A DNA stretch of 64,000 bases. Origin: Bagarius yarrelli. Taxonomy: Eukaryota; Chordata; Actinopteri; Siluriformes; Sisoridae. A model generated the notes under the pieces. It was not told the origin of the DNA. It did not search any database and saw only the letters and a program-made list of their open reading frames with translations. The stretch covers positions 602,537 through 666,536 of the forward strand of contig VCAZ01000111.1 of NCBI GenBank assembly GCA_005784505.1, in the 5' to 3' direction. Shown here piece by piece: positions 37,391-48,331 of the stretch (positions are counted from its first letter, which is position 1; each line of letters starts with the position of its first letter). Both the position numbers and the translations under genes were made by a program.

Positions 37391-38058
37391 TGGAGAAGGT
37401 CACAAAGAGGTTTTATAACTACTGCATAACTACTCATTTTACTAAGCAACTACTAGTTCAAACTAGTAATCAACTATTGATATTTAAAGCGAAAGGTTCC
37501 ATTTGGTGCACTGAAGAACAGTGAGTGAAAACACACTTTACCTGCAGTGTGAATTATATTGGAAATTTATGGTTGGACCAGTTTGCCAAATGACTTCTCG
37601 CATGGACAAACTGCAGACATTAAAAATCCAAAAGTGAGATTCTGCAGCTTTTTATTACAGCTTAATGATGTATCAAGGACACAATGTTGACAGCAGCGTC
37701 TGGGAGGTTTTTTTATGACATTTTTGTCATCCAAATATTACTTTGGAGCAGCTTTTTTTGAGCTGAAGTGTGTCGCTGATCTGACACTGAATTCTCCTCT
37801 TAAACAGTGCAAAAATAATATTAAAACCTCTGCCTTTAAAATGAGTTTTTTTAGCTTGCTATATAGGGTAAGTCGTAGCTCAGCGATTAAAATCTTGGAT
37901 TGGCAGTCTTTCAAATTCCAGAAATGTTATGAAGATATTTTTTGGGGCAATTTTGCCTTTATTGATCAGACAGGGATCAGAAATTATTTAAGAAAACATT
38001 ACTGCCACATCCAGGAAGTGATTTATATTAAAATTACATTCTAGGCAAACTGAGCCTG

Positions 38059-38061
<3 letters not shown>

Positions 38062-38105
<44 letters not shown>
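38062..38105 (+). repeat. (TC)n microsatellite
   Basis: About 22 uninterrupted TC units. A second TC array lies at 39030-39059. Confidence 0.97.
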
Positions 38106-38108
<3 letters not shown>

Positions 38109-38581
38109 TGTCTGTCTTCTTTTCCCTATAAAGACAAGTGCAAAATAAAAAAAATAAACAAATCAAAGAACACGGAAAAAACAAACTAACATAACCTGAA
38201 ACACAGGTGTATAAATACACAACCTAATTATTTGTCAGGGGGGGTCAACTAAACAAGAAACACCTGAACACAATAAGGGACACATGACCAAAATAAACCA
38301 ATGACAAAACAGAACTGAAAACCAATAGAAACATGACACATGGACAGGGGAATCACATGACAAAACACAAACAACATTAAACAAACACTAAGCACATGGT
38401 CTACAACATGAAGACAGAAAGTCTCTTTGTTGCCCTCTGGTGGCCTGGCAGGGCATCGCACCCTGCAAGCCTGACCGAAACTGAGTTCAGAAATTATTCT
38501 TATATTAATATTATATTAATATTAACTTTTATCTGACTAGTCAACTACCTGATAAAATCTACATGTAAATGTCATCTAGTT

Positions 38582-38992
38582 CAGCGGTTCCCAACAGCAG
38601 GGGGCCCGACCCACAGGGGGGCCTCAGCAAGCTTTGTGGGGGGGTGGGGGGAGGTCATGTCATATTTTTAAAAGTGTTGAGCAGTGAGCATTAAGAAGAA
38701 CAATCATATTGCATTAGATAATTTTATCTATGATCCTCTGGTTGACTTATTCTAATTCGTCCTCCACAAAATGGCCGAGTGTCACTGATTCTCCTTCAGC
38801 AGCTGATAGTAATAATTCAGACATACTAGATCCTGCAGGTGAGGAAAAGCCCACCAATTCGGGTCGCAGTGAAGCAATACTGGAAACACGAAATGCAGGA
38901 AATACCAAGAGCGCTAATACCATTAAATGTGAAGAGGGATATTTTCTTGGGGAAAAGGGGGTCTTAACCAAAAAAAAGATTGGGAACCAGTG
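38582..38992. mobile_element. hAT-Charlie-like non-autonomous element
   Basis: The left end CAGCGGTTCCCAAC and the right end TTGGGAACCAGTG are inverted copies of the Charlie-type hAT terminus. The flanks ATCTAGTT and AACTACTT agree at 6 of 8 positions, suggesting an old 8-base target duplication. The interior has an 87-codon open frame (38730-38993) rich in Ser and Asn with no recognised domain. Confidence 0.75.
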
Positions 38993-39026
38993 AACTACTT
39001 GACTAGCATGAGTTCCAAGTGTGAAC

Positions 39027-39061
<35 letters not shown>

Positions 39062-39794
39062 CTGCTCTTTACATGACAGATAATAGATGCACATGAATAA
39101 AAAGCGGTTATCATATCCTTACATGTCACGATTTGCCCAAACCGGTAACTCACATTCACGTGTGTGTTTCCTTTGCTTTGCCTACAGCAACAACAGCGCT
39201 CCGGTAGGCCATGGAAATGAACAGCACTGTAAAAAAAAAGTGCCAAGGTGAGAACTGACACTATTGTACCCGTGAAACATGCATGAACTCTGAGGCTCGG
39301 CAAGGATTTGGGGTAATTTCCTGCACCGGGCCCATCGAGAGGCAGCGTCAGGCCCTCGGGGCAGCTGTCATTGTGTCTCTGTGGAAAAAAAAATGGAAAT
39401 CAGACCTTTGCTTTTGTCTAGCCTCAGGCCGTACAAATGAGACGTGCCACCTAGGAGAGATAAAGCAAGCACCTCCGAAAGTCATTATTCTGAAAGCTTG
39501 GCTCGGATTTTAGACAACAGAGAGCCTTTGTGCAATGCTAATGTAATAATTTACACACCAAAGTTCTGGCCACAACATCTTGAATCACTTATTCGCATGC
39601 AGGTAAAGGGTTTTTTTAGGTTCCATGCGGAGCGGCGCTGATGTTGTTTTTGCTGTCAAAAAGGGGAAACAGGGAAACATTTGCTGATGAGTCACATGGG
39701 GCTGCTTTCACTTCCAACAAAATACAGCAAAGACTGAATCAGTCACAGGGACAAACGGGCAGAAAATGCTACAGAGGTAGGGTAGGTAGGTGGG

Positions 39795-39831
<37 letters not shown>

Positions 39832-39995
39832 TAGATAGATAGATACTTGCTGTAGATAGACAGACAGACAGACAGAGAGATAGATAGATGGACATTAATA
39901 GATTTTAAGTTAGACAGATAGGTAGGCAGACAGACATGTAAATAGATAGATAGGTAGGCAGACAGACATGTAGATAGATAGATAGATCTGCCTTT
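39795..39995 (+). repeat. (GATA)n / (GACA)n compound microsatellite
   Basis: Interrupted runs of GATA and GACA units, with a 34-base internal duplication around 39918 and 39951. Confidence 0.9.
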
Positions 39996-40490
39996 GCAGG
40001 TTACCAATGCAGGTTATTAAAGAAAGTGCAAAATAAAAAAAATAAACAAATCAAAGACGATCACATACAGACGTGTAAAAGAGGCGGCGGCGGCGGAACT
40101 CAGCTTTTGCTCACTCACTGTTCCCTCACTGCCTCTCCCGTAACCTGCGGCCTGTTTTATCTCCTGCGTCGTCCTAACAAAAACTGACAACAGACGTAAT
40201 AATTTCTTCCCATACAATTCACAGTAGAGCACACATGACTTTCACTGCACCCGAGATCAATTAACGGAGCACAATTACGCAAGCCAAAGACAATATACGT
40301 GGCCTCGACCTGTCCTCCTAGCAGTAATTACAGGAAATAAGGGATACTGAAAGGACGCTCTCGGAAGACTGTGATTTAATTCAAGCAGCGTGTTTTACCA
40401 CCTGTTGACTAGAATACGAGTGCTTTCTCTGCGTTCCTGCGGGGCTCTGCTTTTTTTCAGTGCACCAGAGTAGCATTTACAAAGGGCAGC

Positions 40491-40492
<2 letters not shown>

Positions 40493-40522
<30 letters not shown>
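40493..40522 (+). repeat. (CAT)n microsatellite
   Basis: Ten CAT/ATC units. Confidence 0.95.
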
Positions 40523-40523
<1 letters not shown>

Positions 40524-41484
40524 AGGACCTTCGAAGTTTTGACATGTGACTCCAAACTTTAACATCTTTATTGGTGGTCCAAAAAAAGAATAAAGGGAAC
40601 GGGTTTGTAGATAAGCAAAGCACTTGCACGCTCTTCCTCACACATTTGTGCAGGCGCAAAAGTCCCACATGTCCGTGCCTGTGATGACCCGGTGCCTGAG
40701 TGATGTCAGCGCGGCCGTGGAGAGATTCCTTTCCTCTCAGGCAGCCTTGGCAGGATGTGTAAAGAAAGAGGCGAAAGACAACACCGAGATTAGGCTGCTT
40801 TTGTCACGGTTCTGTGGCAGACTTTAAAGGCTTTGGCTCCACTCCCGTCTTCCAGATTTTTTTTCCTCTCTCTCTCCTTTTTTTTTCTATTTTGCTCTCT
40901 CGTTTTTTTCCCCCCTTTGTTTCTGAGTTATTCTCTTTCATACACACAAGGTAAACATTTAAGGAGAAATACCGCTTGTGCAGATTATTACAAAAAGAGA
41001 GGGGGGGGTGTTTTTGGTTTTCTAGCCGCTTTGTTGCCGAACCATTCTGAGTGTTTGAAAGGAGACAGAAACGCAAACAGAGGGCTCGTTCTTTGAAAGG
41101 AGTGAGCAGGTATTCCCAGGTGTTGCCTTCACAGACGCATAGGGTTTCCGTTTCAGCGTGAATCAATGGAGGCGCTCGCTCGCCACTACACGAACGGCTG
41201 TTCGATTTAAAAAGGAAAAGAAAAAAAAGAAGAATGCTGAGGAATGTAGAGTGCCAGAGCGAGTTGAAAAGAACAGCTAGGGCTTTGATCAAGTGTTTCC
41301 ACCTTATTTTGTGATATTTCAGAACAACATTGCTAAAAAAAAAAAACCCCTGCATATCGCTTAATCCTTATACAATTAATTTAGAGCGGATAAAAAGGGC
41401 GTGTGCTGGTCTTGGACCTGTTTGTAAACCGGAAGTTCTTTTCTATTACATCATAATTAATTTTACTCCTATAATTGCAACATT

Positions 41485-41740
41485 CAGGGAAGCACGGTGG
41501 CTTAGTGGTTAGCACTGTTGCCTCACAGCAAGAAGGCCCAGGTTCCATTTCTGGGAATCTGTGTGGAGTTTGCATGTTCTTCCGGTGCTTGTGTGGGTGT
41601 ACTCGGGGTTCTCCGGTTTCCTCCTACAGTCCAAAAACGTGTATGTTAGGTTGATTGGGAAGTATTGATTGAGTGTGATAGGAGTAAGTGTGAGTGTGAG
41701 TGTGTGTGTGGACTGTGAATGGACGGACTACAGCAGATCC
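41485..41740 (+). repeat. Family A SINE
   Basis: Head AGCACGGTGGCTTAGTGGTT, then GCAAGAAGGCCCAGGTTCC as B-box region and the shared TCCGGTTTCCTCC body. The 3' part is shortened. Confidence 0.8.
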
Positions 41741-42517
41741 CGTGTGTCACTTGATAGCTAGTCAGACATGTGTGTTAGCAAGTGGAGTCGTCTGATCTCC
41801 AAGGTAAATGCTGTACATTATACTTAATAAAACCAGTTTATTCTAGTTTATAACACTACATCCTATTGTAGTGTTTTTTACACAATATTCGTTATTTTAT
41901 ACATTTTTTTTATTAAAAAACATAATAAAAAAAGCGGTGTTTTTTGTGGACCCGGAACGGATTAATGTCATTTCAATTCATTTCAATGGGAAAAATTGCT
42001 TTGACATACGAATAATTTGATTTACGAGCTCCGACACGGAACCAATTAAACATCTCTGGGTTACTTAAGTAAATTATTTGGTCAAAGGGGTTCAGCTGGC
42101 AAAAAAAGTTTGAAACCCGCTGCTTTAACCCATTTGTGTTTACCATCGATGTTGTGTAACGTCTGTAAACTGGACATCAGGAAGTAACTTCCTGTTATCT
42201 GTTGTTGTGCTCGGTTTACCCTCATTTCCTTACTAGCCTTTATCCTAGTTAATCAAACAAAACAACACAATACAGCCTGACTTCAAAGTGTACATACAAA
42301 AACCACAAAAGTACCACAATTAAAGCTCTGGTACTGAACACTATATATTATATTGGCAAAAGTATCACATTCGTATGTTAAACATCTTATTCCACATTTA
42401 CTCCCATTGTTACTCTTATAATCAACCTTCACACTTCTGGACATGTTTTCCACCAGACTGTGGAGCGTAAATGTTGGGACAAGAGTTTAAGGTCCTGTTG
42501 TTGAATGACCCCACCAA

Positions 42518-42720
42518 TGGTAGCACAGTGGTTAAGGTTTTAGACTGCAGATTAAGATTAGGGTTCGATTCACAGCACCACAAAGCTGCCACTGCTTGGG
42601 CCCGTGAGCAAGGCCCCTAACCCTTAATTGCTTAGTTGTATAAAAGAGATTAAAAAAAAAATCATAAATAAATGTAAATCGCTCTGGATGAGGGCGTCTG
42701 CCAAACGCTGGTCAATGAGC
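42518..42720 (+). repeat. Family B SINE
   Basis: tRNA-like head TAGCACAGTGGTTAAGGTTT, B box GGGTTCGATTCAC, body GCAAGGCCCCTAACCC, and 3' end TCGCTCTGGATGAGGGCGTC. Confidence 0.85.
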
Positions 42721-43344
42721 GAGGAAGTCAGGGCTCTGTACGGAACACTCGAGTTCCTCCACTGCAGTCATAACACACTATGTCTTCATGGACATCATCA
42801 AGCTGGAACAATTTCTGTGTTTTATAATTCAGGTTGGTAGTCCAACACCTTAACCATTAGCCATCACCCTCCCCTTCAGCTTGTTTCCCACTCTCTTACA
42901 CACACACATGCCTTATTTAAGCACACACTGTCAGTCTGGTCTCACATATGCGACACAAGAACTCCAATTTTATCTATTTACCTTGTGTTTTGCTCCTGCG
43001 AGCTCCTACCTGCGAACCCTCTCCAGGCTCCTACATCCATTCCTCCAGCTCCATCAGCTGCTGGATACGTCCAGCCTTTATTCAGCTCCAGCATTCTTCC
43101 TGGGTATCCAACAACAAGCCTGGTCCTTTCTTCTTGCTTTTTCCTTCCTAGCATTGTTTTTAATAAATGTACCCGTACAGGTTCAACGAACTCTTGCGTG
43201 CTTCAACATGTCCACAAACTTTTGACTATATAGTGTAGATTAAGGGCCACTGAAGGTATAATGTTACTTCTTAGTGTTTAGAATTAAATACAGACAATTA
43301 GCTGCTGATAAAACATCATTTGTAAGATTTAGCTTGTGAATGCA

Positions 43345-43346
<2 letters not shown>

Positions 43347-43374
<28 letters not shown>
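43347..43374 (+). repeat. (GT)n microsatellite
   Basis: About 14 GT units. Confidence 0.95.
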
Positions 43375-43376
<2 letters not shown>

Positions 43377-43498
43377 GGGTGATTAGTATCTAAAAGTAAA
43401 CTCGATTTCTCTGCTACCTAAACAGATTAACGAATCATTAAACGAGTTAATTAATTATAATTAACAAGAAAACACAGGGAAAAAAAAAGATTTATCAT

Positions 43499-45197
43499 TT
43501 TATTGTCAATGATAAAATGAATTAAAATATTTCAATGCAACAAACATTTTTTTAACACAGAAAAAAAAGAGGCTCGACTGTACAAGATTGTCCGTACAAA
43601 GATAACTAATTACTAACTTTTTTTTTAAAAACTGAACATATAAATATTTTACACTTGATATATGCTTTAGCTATAAAAAAAATAAAACCATAAACTATCT
43701 TGTTTTATTTGGTTCGAAGGAAACATTTATATATAATGCCCAATTTAAGGTCACAAATATATATAAGACTAGCAAATAAATTAACTAAACCTGGTAAAAA
43801 AAAAATTTCGACAGGGTTTTCAATTTTTAAACCGATTTCTAACTTAACATCAACCTAAAAGTTCTGACTAACGAACTAATAAAACTGTGGAATAAGTGCG
43901 TTGAAGTGACGTTATTTTAAATGTTTAGCTGATTTACAGAAACCAAAAAACGCAGGAACAATGGACTGAGGTCGGATCGTCTTTGTCGCACCTTGCGAGC
44001 GTGGAAGGATTTTTCTAGATTTTTTTCCAAGCCCTGACATCAGAAATGTCATGAAGGGCTGCTATTACTCGAGCAGTCAAAGGCATTTAACACAGTTGTT
44101 TTTTTCATATAGTGGTCAAGAGTAGGAAAAAAAATATGTAGGATAAGGCAAACTAGTTAAACCAAAAGGGCAACCTGAGAGAGAGGAAGTTGTATCGTTT
44201 ATCCCGTACCTGAAGCTTTATAGCAGAGATGGCTAGAATCTGAAAAACAGGCACTCGTGGGTATTTATTTCCTATCCATTAAGTGACGACACACTTAAAA
44301 TAGATACACGTGTAAATATCCAACTATATTTATGCAAAAAATCTTGTACCAAAAATGATATGTAAAGCTCATACAGACTCTTATGCTAGAAGAGCATCCA
44401 CAAATCCGAATTTGGCATTTGCAGAATTCTTTAAAAAAATTTGTTTATACCTGCAAACATCTACACTGAATTTGTTTTCGACTCCGGCAGTACAAAAAGT
44501 TCTCGCTGCAATTTGGTGCTCATGGAAAAAACGGTCCTTTTGGCCATATCCACAAACTGTGTGTGTGTGTGTGTGTGTGAAAGAACTCTAAATCAGACTG
44601 ATCAAAGTGGGTGGTTCCCCAAACTGGAAAAAAAGACCAAGCTCTGTGTTGTAAGAGAGAGACCGTTACATTCACATCATGATGTTTGTTTGTTTGTTTT
44701 TTTATTCTTTTTTTCCGTGAGCATTGTCCAGAACTGACCTGAAACTTGTTCAATGGTGTGGTAACACAATGGTTAAGGCGTTGGACTTCTGATCGGGTTC
44801 AAATCCCAGCTCCACCAAACTGCCACTGCTGGGCCAAATGAGCAAGACCCTTAACTGCTTAGTTAGAGGTCAAATGAGATAAATGTCAGTGACATTGGAT
44901 GAGGGTGTCTGCTTAATGCTAGAAATGTAAATGTTCATCTTTGTGTGACAATTTCACGCCAGCCTCATATTCTTGTGATTGTTTACTCCTTAGACATGTC
45001 TCATAGTTAACTTGTGGAAGTATACTCTTGATATCCCATTTGAAAAAAAAGTTTTGTCTGAAGCAATCTGCCTTGTGTGTGTGTTCTTGTTTTCCGGGAT
45101 AAGTGGTGCAGCTTGGCCTGATTTCTTGCTTTAGCTTAAAAGTTCAGCAAGATCCGAACAAGAGAAATTGCCCCTTGGTGCAGGATGTCATGGGAGG
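43499..45197 (-). other. fgfrl1: Probable fgfrl1 3' untranslated region and flank
   Basis: Sequence after the fgfrl1 stop. AATAAA on the minus strand occurs at 44264-44269, 43704-43709 and 43499-43504; I cannot tell which is used. If a distal site is used, the transcript includes a family B SINE (44752-44932) and a GT array (about 44559-44579). No coding frame is supported here. Confidence 0.45.
44752..44932 (+). repeat. Family B SINE in or near the fgfrl1 3' UTR
   Basis: Head GTAACACAATGGTTAAGGCG, B box GGGTTCAAATCCC, body CTGCCACTGCTGGGCC and tail AAATGTAAATG. Antisense to fgfrl1. Confidence 0.85.
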
Positions 45198-48100
45198 CTA
45201 ACATTGGTAGTGGATGTGCTGGTGTTGATGCACTTTGCCGTCCACGTGCGAGTGCGTGTGTGTGTGGATGTCTGTGAAGATCTTTGGGTAGACCTTGGGG
45301 CCAAGGAGGAGCTGCTGCTGCTGCTGTTGGCTCAGATACTCCTCGTAGCTCATGGAGCCCATGCAGTCTTTTTCGGCTCCAGGCAGCGGCCGCTCTCGAG
45401 GAGGCTGGCGATGGCCATTGGCTTGGGAAGAAACGATGGCTCCTGAGGAACAGTGCTTTTTGGACTGACAGAACCACAAGAGGATAGTGCCCAGAATGAA
45501 GACCACGCCAGCAGGAATGCCAATAATGACAGGCCACGGAAGCCCGGGAGACGAGATTGCAGGGGCATGTGGGAAGTGAGGCTTGGTGTCTAAAATAGAA
45601 AGAAGTGATAAAGGTTTAAACAAATGCCTGAATACCAATTTCTAACAGAGTAGCAGTGATACTCACCAGGCAGGACAGTGAGGAAGGCACTGCGGAAGCT
45701 GTAGCCCATAGTGTTGGCGCCCAGGCAGATGTACATGCCTGCATCTTCTTCCTTGGCGCGGGTAATGAGCAGCTTGTTGAGGTAAGAGCCGTCGGGCCGT
45801 GACCACACCTCTCCAGTGGGCAAAACGACGAAGCGGTGCTCTCCAACCTCGATGGTTGAATTGTACTTGCTTTCGTCGCCAGGCTCCACTCTCTTGAGCC
45901 ACTGGATAACAGGTTTAACATCACTGCGTACTTTGCACTGAAAGGACGTGGTGCCACCATAGTCCACTGTAGTGTTTACAGGATGAGTGCCGGTCAGGAT
46001 GGGTTTCGAGTTGGTGCGCTCTGTATATACAGTAAACATCAAGAAATTTACAATCTGTGCTAGGAAGAACAAATAGCACATGTTCCTGAATGTTCCTGAT
46101 TCCTAAATTGTTCTCCATCAAGGTGGAGATGCCACGTTTTGCAAAGGCAAAAGTTATTTTCACCTCCCCCTTGCTTGGAGCATGGTTGTGTGGAAATGTG
46201 TGTTTGTAAAGTCAGTGGGCACAGCTGGGATTTAATCTAGAACAGATGGTAATTGAGATGGAGTGAATCTTTCCAGATTTCTGGATTTATCATCAAACAG
46301 TAAACATGTCATAGTTTTGCACACCTAACCAGTCTATCAACTCGATAGTATCAAAGCTGTTAATAAAGCCTTCAAACTCTCCACTTTACAGCGGCTGAAT
46401 TCCAAAATTGACTCAAGGATTGTTACTCAGCATTAACCACTACACAACTATCCAAATTCATCGCACATTTATCACAAGCTCTATTACACCACCCATACAC
46501 CACGCTGGCCACTTTGTACTGAGCTCATTTTTATGTTCTCAATTTAGATGACAGAAAACATTGATCTGTTGTGAACTCAAACAGGCCCTTTAAAAGACTC
46601 TTTGTTTCATGTCCAAACAAACAAATGAAAAGCAGATACTGCACATTAACCAGACACCTTTCCTGTGCCAGGTCTATTACACTGACACATCATGTCTGAC
46701 ACGTTCAGAGACATAGGCCGAGGAAAGAAACAGTCGACTTACGGATAACTTCCACTTTGTAAGTGGCGTTGATTTCCCCGGCACGGTTCGAGACGTGGCA
46801 AGTGTACTTGCCGCTGTGCTCCGGCGTGAGGTTTTTCAGGCTTAGTGTCCATTTCTTCTTGCGGCCCTCGCCCACCTCTTCGGGCGTAAGCGGCCTGCTG
46901 TCTTTCAGCCACACAATATCGGGTCTTGGGTTTCCGCTAGCCGTGCACTTCAGCCTGACTGAGCTGCCCACTGGCCGAGCGATCACTCTCTTTCTCATCT
47001 TGGCTGGCTGGGTGAACCGGGGCCGCACTGAAACAGAAGTAATTCAGAACCTCAGGAAAACCAAATATCATGACTTTTTTATTGCATGCATATTAGGAAT
47101 AACAGAAAAGGGTTAGGGCTGCCTCTAGCAAATTACTAATCCACTCACTAAACTGAAGCTGTAACATGAGTAGTATTAAAGTCAACACTGGAAATCAGCT
47201 ACTTGCCTTTGAAAGCCTAATATAATATCTCTGTAAACCGTTCCGAAAACCGTGCCCAATGCCAGTTCAGCACAAAAACATATCAGCTTGTTTTTGCAGG
47301 GTTTAGGGTCTGGGGTTATAGACTTTCTGTAGGCACCATGTAATTTTTCACAACACCGATAATGTTACAATGAAAATATCTCACACAAGGGCTGAAGTGA
47401 TGCTCTTGTGGAGGCTAATATTATTGAGCAAAGCGCCACCACATGAGGGCAATTTGACAAAGCAAACAACAGCTGCTCTGAAGTTTTACCAGGCCGTTCG
47501 TTGCTGGCTGTTTATACTCACAGCAGAGTCTGAACAAACAGCAGGGAAGAACACACAATAGTGAACTCAGTCTGTCTCCGTGCTGAGTACAGCGCCAGTT
47601 TGTGGGCGCTAACGGCTCGAACCAATATCGCATCAGACGGGGGCTGTGAGAGAGGAATGGAATGCTTCCCCTTTCGCATGATACTTAAATAGCTCTTTGG
47701 CTTGTCAAATGTAATCACTAAAGAAAAACCTGACTCTATGGCTGGAGAAGAGTGTGATACTGGTGTAGTGTTGTGGCTGTGCCCTAATTGGTCAAATTAA
47801 GTAGTTCTGGATTGAAGATGCGATGCCTATTTTTTTTTTTAACTGTACTTGATATTCTTATATTTCGCTTGTATGAAAAAAAGGGTCAGTTCAGATTATA
47901 ATAATAGAAAAAGTCATCAATCAGGAAGAAAGAAAGAAATGTATGCCTGGCATTATGGCATATGACTTTAAGCCCCAAAAAAGCTGCTCTTTGTCAAATT
48001 TCTTCTTTTTCTCAGGATGATATTATAGCTGAAAGCAGTTGAAGGAATTGGTAGCTCAGTGGTTATCGTGTTAGACTGATAGCTGGAAGATTGTGGGGTC

Positions 48101-48331
48101 TATTTCCAGCACCACCAAGTTACACAGCTGGTCCCTTGAGTAAGGCCCTTGTTCCCCTAATTGCTCAACTGTATGAATCTCGCTCAAAAGCCAAAAATGT
48201 AAAAGTTAAATGTAAAACGTTCAAAGAGAGGATCTGAGCGCTCTAATCCTTACCTAGTTTTCCTGACAGATCAGTGGAGAACTCTGTGTCTCCTGCTGGT
48301 CTGGGACCATCCTTCCCCGAGCTTGAGTCAT
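45198..48331 (-). CDS. fgfrl1: FGF receptor-like 1, C-terminal four exons (partial)
   Basis: Type I membrane receptor that binds FGF and heparin but lacks a kinase domain. Exons in gene order: 48254-48331 (acidic linker after Ig1, DSSSGKDGPRPAGDTEF), 46743-47027 (Ig2: RVIARPVGSSVRLKC, KKWTLSLKNLTPEHSGKYTC), 45667-46020 (Ig3: LTGTHPVNTTVDYGGTTSFQ, RPDGSYLNKLLITRA, GMYICLGANTMGYSFRSA) and 45198-45589 (membrane span plus tail). All junctions are GT-AG and every internal phase is 1, giving about 368 residues. The span reads WPVIIGIPAGVVFILGTILL. The tail ends in the family's histidine-rich YPKIFTDIHTHTHSHVDGKV and HIHYQC, and a Q6 run precedes LLLG. The signal-peptide and Ig1 exons are not in the remaining 15.7 kb, so the gene continues beyond the right edge. 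Teleosts have two fgfrl1 copies; which one this is was not resolved. Confidence 0.96.
48048..48215 (+). repeat. Family B SINE, fgfrl1 intron next to the linker exon
   Basis: Head TTGGTAGCTCAGTGGTTATC, then CCAGCACCACCAAG and GAGTAAGGCCCTTG. It ends about 40 bases from the linker exon. Antisense to fgfrl1. Confidence 0.8.

Larger units (their letters stand above)
34845..42500. other. rnf212-fgfrl1 convergent intergenic region, left part
   Basis: No supported gene. Open frames such as the pair near 35645-36114 on opposite strands have no domain or conserved-looking sequence. Identified content: a SINE fragment (37270-37390), CT arrays (38062-38105 and 39030-39059), a hAT-like element (38582-38992), a GATA array (39795-39995), a CAT array (40493-40522) and a family A SINE (41485-41740). 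Unique, less AT-rich islands at about 36100-36330, 39285-39600 and 40040-40420 are unexplained. Confidence 0.65.

Noticed and set aside
39795..39995. Possible CRISPR-like array from regularly spaced GATAGATA words
   Set aside because: Simple tetranucleotide microsatellite with no unique spacers, in a vertebrate genome.
40804..41355. 183-codon minus-strand frame
   Set aside because: Low-complexity poly-A, AAAAAG and purine-rich sequence yields Lys/Glu/Arg-rich translation; no supporting features.
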